Assembly (NCBI GenBank): GCA_910586275.1
Contig: CAJUIM010000085.1
Location: forward strand, 1 to 16,411
Direction: 5' to 3'
From: an uncultured Lachnospiraceae bacterium
GTDB lineage: Bacteria; Bacillota; Clostridia; Lachnospirales; Lachnospiraceae
DNA length: 16,411 bases
Part shown: piece after piece, positions 14,946-16,411 of the stretch
How the letters are laid out: the number at the start of each line of letters is the position of its first letter
Numbering within the stretch: the stretch's first letter is position 1
Made by a program: the position numbers and the translations under genes
The notes under the pieces: generated by a model
The model's input: the letters and a program-made list of their open reading frames with translations, nothing else
The model's database searches: none
What the model was told of the DNA's origin: nothing

Positions 14946-15908
14946 TTACAGCCCGGAACAGTCAAAATCAGGGATGAAACTTTCGGAACAGGCACCGCCC
15001 TCTTGGATATAGCCGTTTTCTATGCCGACGGAAATGGCATAGTTTACAAGTTCTTCATATTCCTCTGAAGTAATGGTTCGGTTCAGTTCGGGAAAAACTT
15101 TTATATCAAGAAATTGAGGAAGCGGGGTGTACTGATTCATTATGCTGATATATATGTCATTTTTGTAAGTGCCATAGAGATAACGGAGAATTGCCTTGGA
15201 GTCTTCCATGCACCCGGGAAGCGCAAGATGGCGCACGATCACGCCTTTTTTCATCAGTGGTTCTTCGCTGTCTTGGGCCGGGTAGGATGTGCTGTCTGTT
15301 TTCTGCGGAAAAAAAGCAGGAGTGCCTGTCTGACGTACCATTTCTTCAATGGCTGCTGCGGCGCAATGAAAATAGTCCTCCGCATAAGAATATTTCCGGC
15401 TGAGGGCGGGGGAAATGTATTTTAAGTCGGGCAGATAAATATCTACTAAGCCATCCAGCATCTTCAGCGTTTCAGCCTTTTCATAGGAACTGGTATTATA
15501 GACGATGGGAATGGTAAGCCCTCTGCTTTTTGCCGTTTCCAATGCATGGATAATCTGAGGGACAAAATGGGTGGGTGTCACTAAGTTAATATTACAGGCA
15601 TTCTGATCCTGCAATTCCAGAAATATTTCGGATAGGCGGGAAACAGAAAGGGGTTTTCCGGCTCTGCCTGCAGAAATGGGATTGTTCTGGCAGAAGACGC
15701 AGCGCATATTACAGCCCGAAAAAAAGACAGTACCGGAACCGGTCTGTCCTGAGAGGCAAGGCTCTTCCCACATATGCAGGGCTGCCCTAGCTGCTTTGAT
15801 CTCATCTGTCTGGCCGCAATAGCCAAGGGGCACGGATCCGGCATGTACGGCGGAAATGCGGTTGGCATGGCAGTTTCTGGGACAGAGAGTGCAGTCTGAT
15901 AAATCCAT
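14946..15908 (-). CDS. Radical SAM protein, PflX type (pyruvate formate-lyase activase-like)
   Basis: The 320-residue protein belongs to the radical SAM family and resembles the COG1313/PflX group, related to pyruvate formate-lyase activating enzyme. The iron-sulfur cluster motif CxxxCxxC is C66, C70, C73 in FFSGCNMRCVFCQNNPIS. Ahead of it are C6, C9, C13 and C31 (CTLCPRNC and GYCG), typical of this group and perhaps binding a second metal centre. IYLPDLKY and IVRHLALPGC are further family marks. The frame opens at 15995, but that start lies inside the SRP RNA gene; the ATG at 15908 with GGAG ten bases upstream begins exactly where relatives do. The real substrate is unknown; the PflA name is by homology. 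It is downstream of the SRP RNA on the same strand, with 59 bases between. Confidence 0.9.
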   Translation of the reverse strand: MDLSDCTLCPRNCHANRISAVHAGSVPLGYCGQTDEIKAARAALHMWEEPCLSGQTGSGTVFFSGCNMRCVFCQNNPISAGRAGKPLSVSRLSEIFLELQDQNACNINLVTPTHFVPQIIHALETAKSRGLTIPIVYNTSSYEKAETLKMLDGLVDIYLPDLKYISPALSRKYSYAEDYFHCAAAAIEEMVRQTGTPAFFPQKTDSTSYPAQDSEEPLMKKGVIVRHLALPGCMEDSKAILRYLYGTYKNDIYISIMNQYTPLPQFLDIKVFPELNRTITSEEYEELVNYAISVGIENGYIQEGGACSESFIPDFDCSGL

Positions 15909-15967
15909 GATATAAAATCTCCATATATTGCATCCGGATAACGATTCCGGGTTAAGGGCATACAAAA

Positions 15968-16228
15968 CCGTGCGCTCTGTGTTGAACGTGGCCAATATAC
16001 GTTACCTTTACAGTTAACTCCGCCAGGCACCCTCACGGCACATGGAAGGTTCCGCTTAGTGCTGCTTTGTTCCCAACCTGACACGATTCACGGATTCCCA
16101 TTGCGTAAGACCCAAACTTCAACGCCACTTATAAAGGGCAGCTATACCAACTTAAGCCCGCGACAGAACATCACCCCCACTAGAGCGGATTGTAGGTACA
16201 GGACACCGCTAACGCCCCGGCTGCACGG
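15968..16228 (-). ncRNA. ffs: Signal recognition particle RNA, large Gram-positive type
   Basis: The ~261-nt RNA scaffolds the signal recognition particle that targets nascent membrane proteins. The ends pair (CCGTGC at 16228-16223 with GCACGG at 15973-15968), followed by TTTT. On the - strand one reads CCTGTACCTACAATCCGCTC, close to the B. subtilis 5' domain, so the Alu domain is present. Helix 8 reads GTCAGG-TTG-GGAA-CAA-AGCAGC: the GGAA tetraloop and the asymmetric-loop bases contacted by Ffh are kept, while the closing pairs differ from the usual CCG/GGAAGG form by compensating changes. Ends are set by pairing and could shift a few bases. Confidence 0.95.
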
Positions 16229-16235
16229 TCATTTA

Positions 16236-16264
16236 AGTATACTTTGTTTTGACGGATTTGTCAA
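16236..16264 (-). promoter_or_regulatory. Strong promoter of the SRP RNA gene
   Basis: On the - strand TTGACA (16264-16259) and TATACT (16241-16236) are 17 bp apart, nearly perfect sigma-A consensus. The RNA's 5' end follows seven bases after the -10, as expected for a start site. Confidence 0.9.
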
Positions 16265-16293
16265 TGGCCGATCTCATTGGTCTACGGAAATCA

Positions 16294-16374
16294 GTAACAG
16301 TTCAGCCTGAATGTAATGTTGGGAGGCGGACGCCCGTGCGCGAGTTTTTTTAGTGTCCGACAGCAGCGGAACTG
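16294..16374 (+). repeat. Right copy of the ~80-bp inverted repeat
   Basis: It is the reverse complement of positions 1-80 with three substitutions and one extra base. It begins TTCAG-C-CTGAA shortly after 16294 and carries the GC-rich core and T7 run on the + strand, so both copies point outward from the window. It begins 30 bases behind the SRP RNA promoter. The last ~37 bases of the window, after it, show nothing I can identify. Confidence 0.85.
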
Positions 16375-16411
16375 CCTGTCCCGGTTTTCCGTGCACTTTT
16401 TTCGGCTGGAG

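Noticed and set aside
16059..16310. Open reading frame of 83 codons on the + strand
   Set aside because: It lies antisense across the SRP RNA gene and its promoter; the RNA signature is unmistakable and the protein resembles nothing.
1..16374. The inverted repeat as ends of a mobile element carrying the pectin operon
   Set aside because: The interval contains the SRP RNA gene, normally a fixed core gene, and no transposase or integrase, so a transposon reading is not supported.

Overview
The window looks like chromosomal DNA of an anaerobic gut-type Firmicute, most likely a Lachnospiraceae relative. The support is: a large Gram-positive-type SRP RNA, strong AGGAGG ribosome sites, a class-1 polysaccharide ABC importer with no ATPase of its own, a GH112 phosphorylase, and a protein I associate with the Lachnospiraceae DUF6128 family. 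These are family recognitions made by eye; no search was run.

Layout. Positions 1-80 and 16294-16374 carry one ~80-bp element in opposite orientations (about 95% identical), so the window is bracketed by an inverted repeat. A CdaR/PucR-type regulator (199-1287, +) converges on an AraC-family regulator (1300-2262, -) with 12 bp between them. The AraC gene is divergent from a long + strand operon (2600-12133): two LplB/YtcP-type permeases, a large lipoprotein solute-binding protein, a GH105/88-type unsaturated rhamnogalacturonyl hydrolase, a GDSL/SGNH rhamnogalacturonan-acetylesterase-like protein with an SLH-like tail, a GH112 phosphorylase and an L-rhamnose mutarotase (rhaM). A long hairpin terminator at 12153-12191 closes the operon. 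An alpha/beta-hydrolase (12511-13332) and a charged DUF6128-like protein (13456-14874) follow. On the - strand are a PflX-type radical SAM protein (14946-15908) and, upstream of it, the SRP RNA gene (15968-16228) with a near-perfect promoter.

How it works together. The operon reads as an intracellular pathway for pectin rhamnogalacturonan-I fragments. The lipoprotein and two permeases would import oligosaccharides using a shared ATPase encoded elsewhere. The cytoplasmic esterase would remove acetyl groups and the GH105 enzyme the unsaturated uronic acid end. The GH112 enzyme, in this setting, most likely phosphorolyses galactosyl-beta-1,4-L-rhamnose to galactose-1-phosphate and rhamnose, and RhaM equilibrates the rhamnose anomers. 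None of the three hydrolytic/phosphorolytic enzymes has a visible signal peptide. The AraC protein is the obvious candidate regulator.

The least explained parts are two tandem 100-bp hairpin units just before rhaM, the window-bracketing inverted repeat, the SLH-like domain on an apparently cytoplasmic esterase, and the highly charged centre of the DUF6128-like protein.
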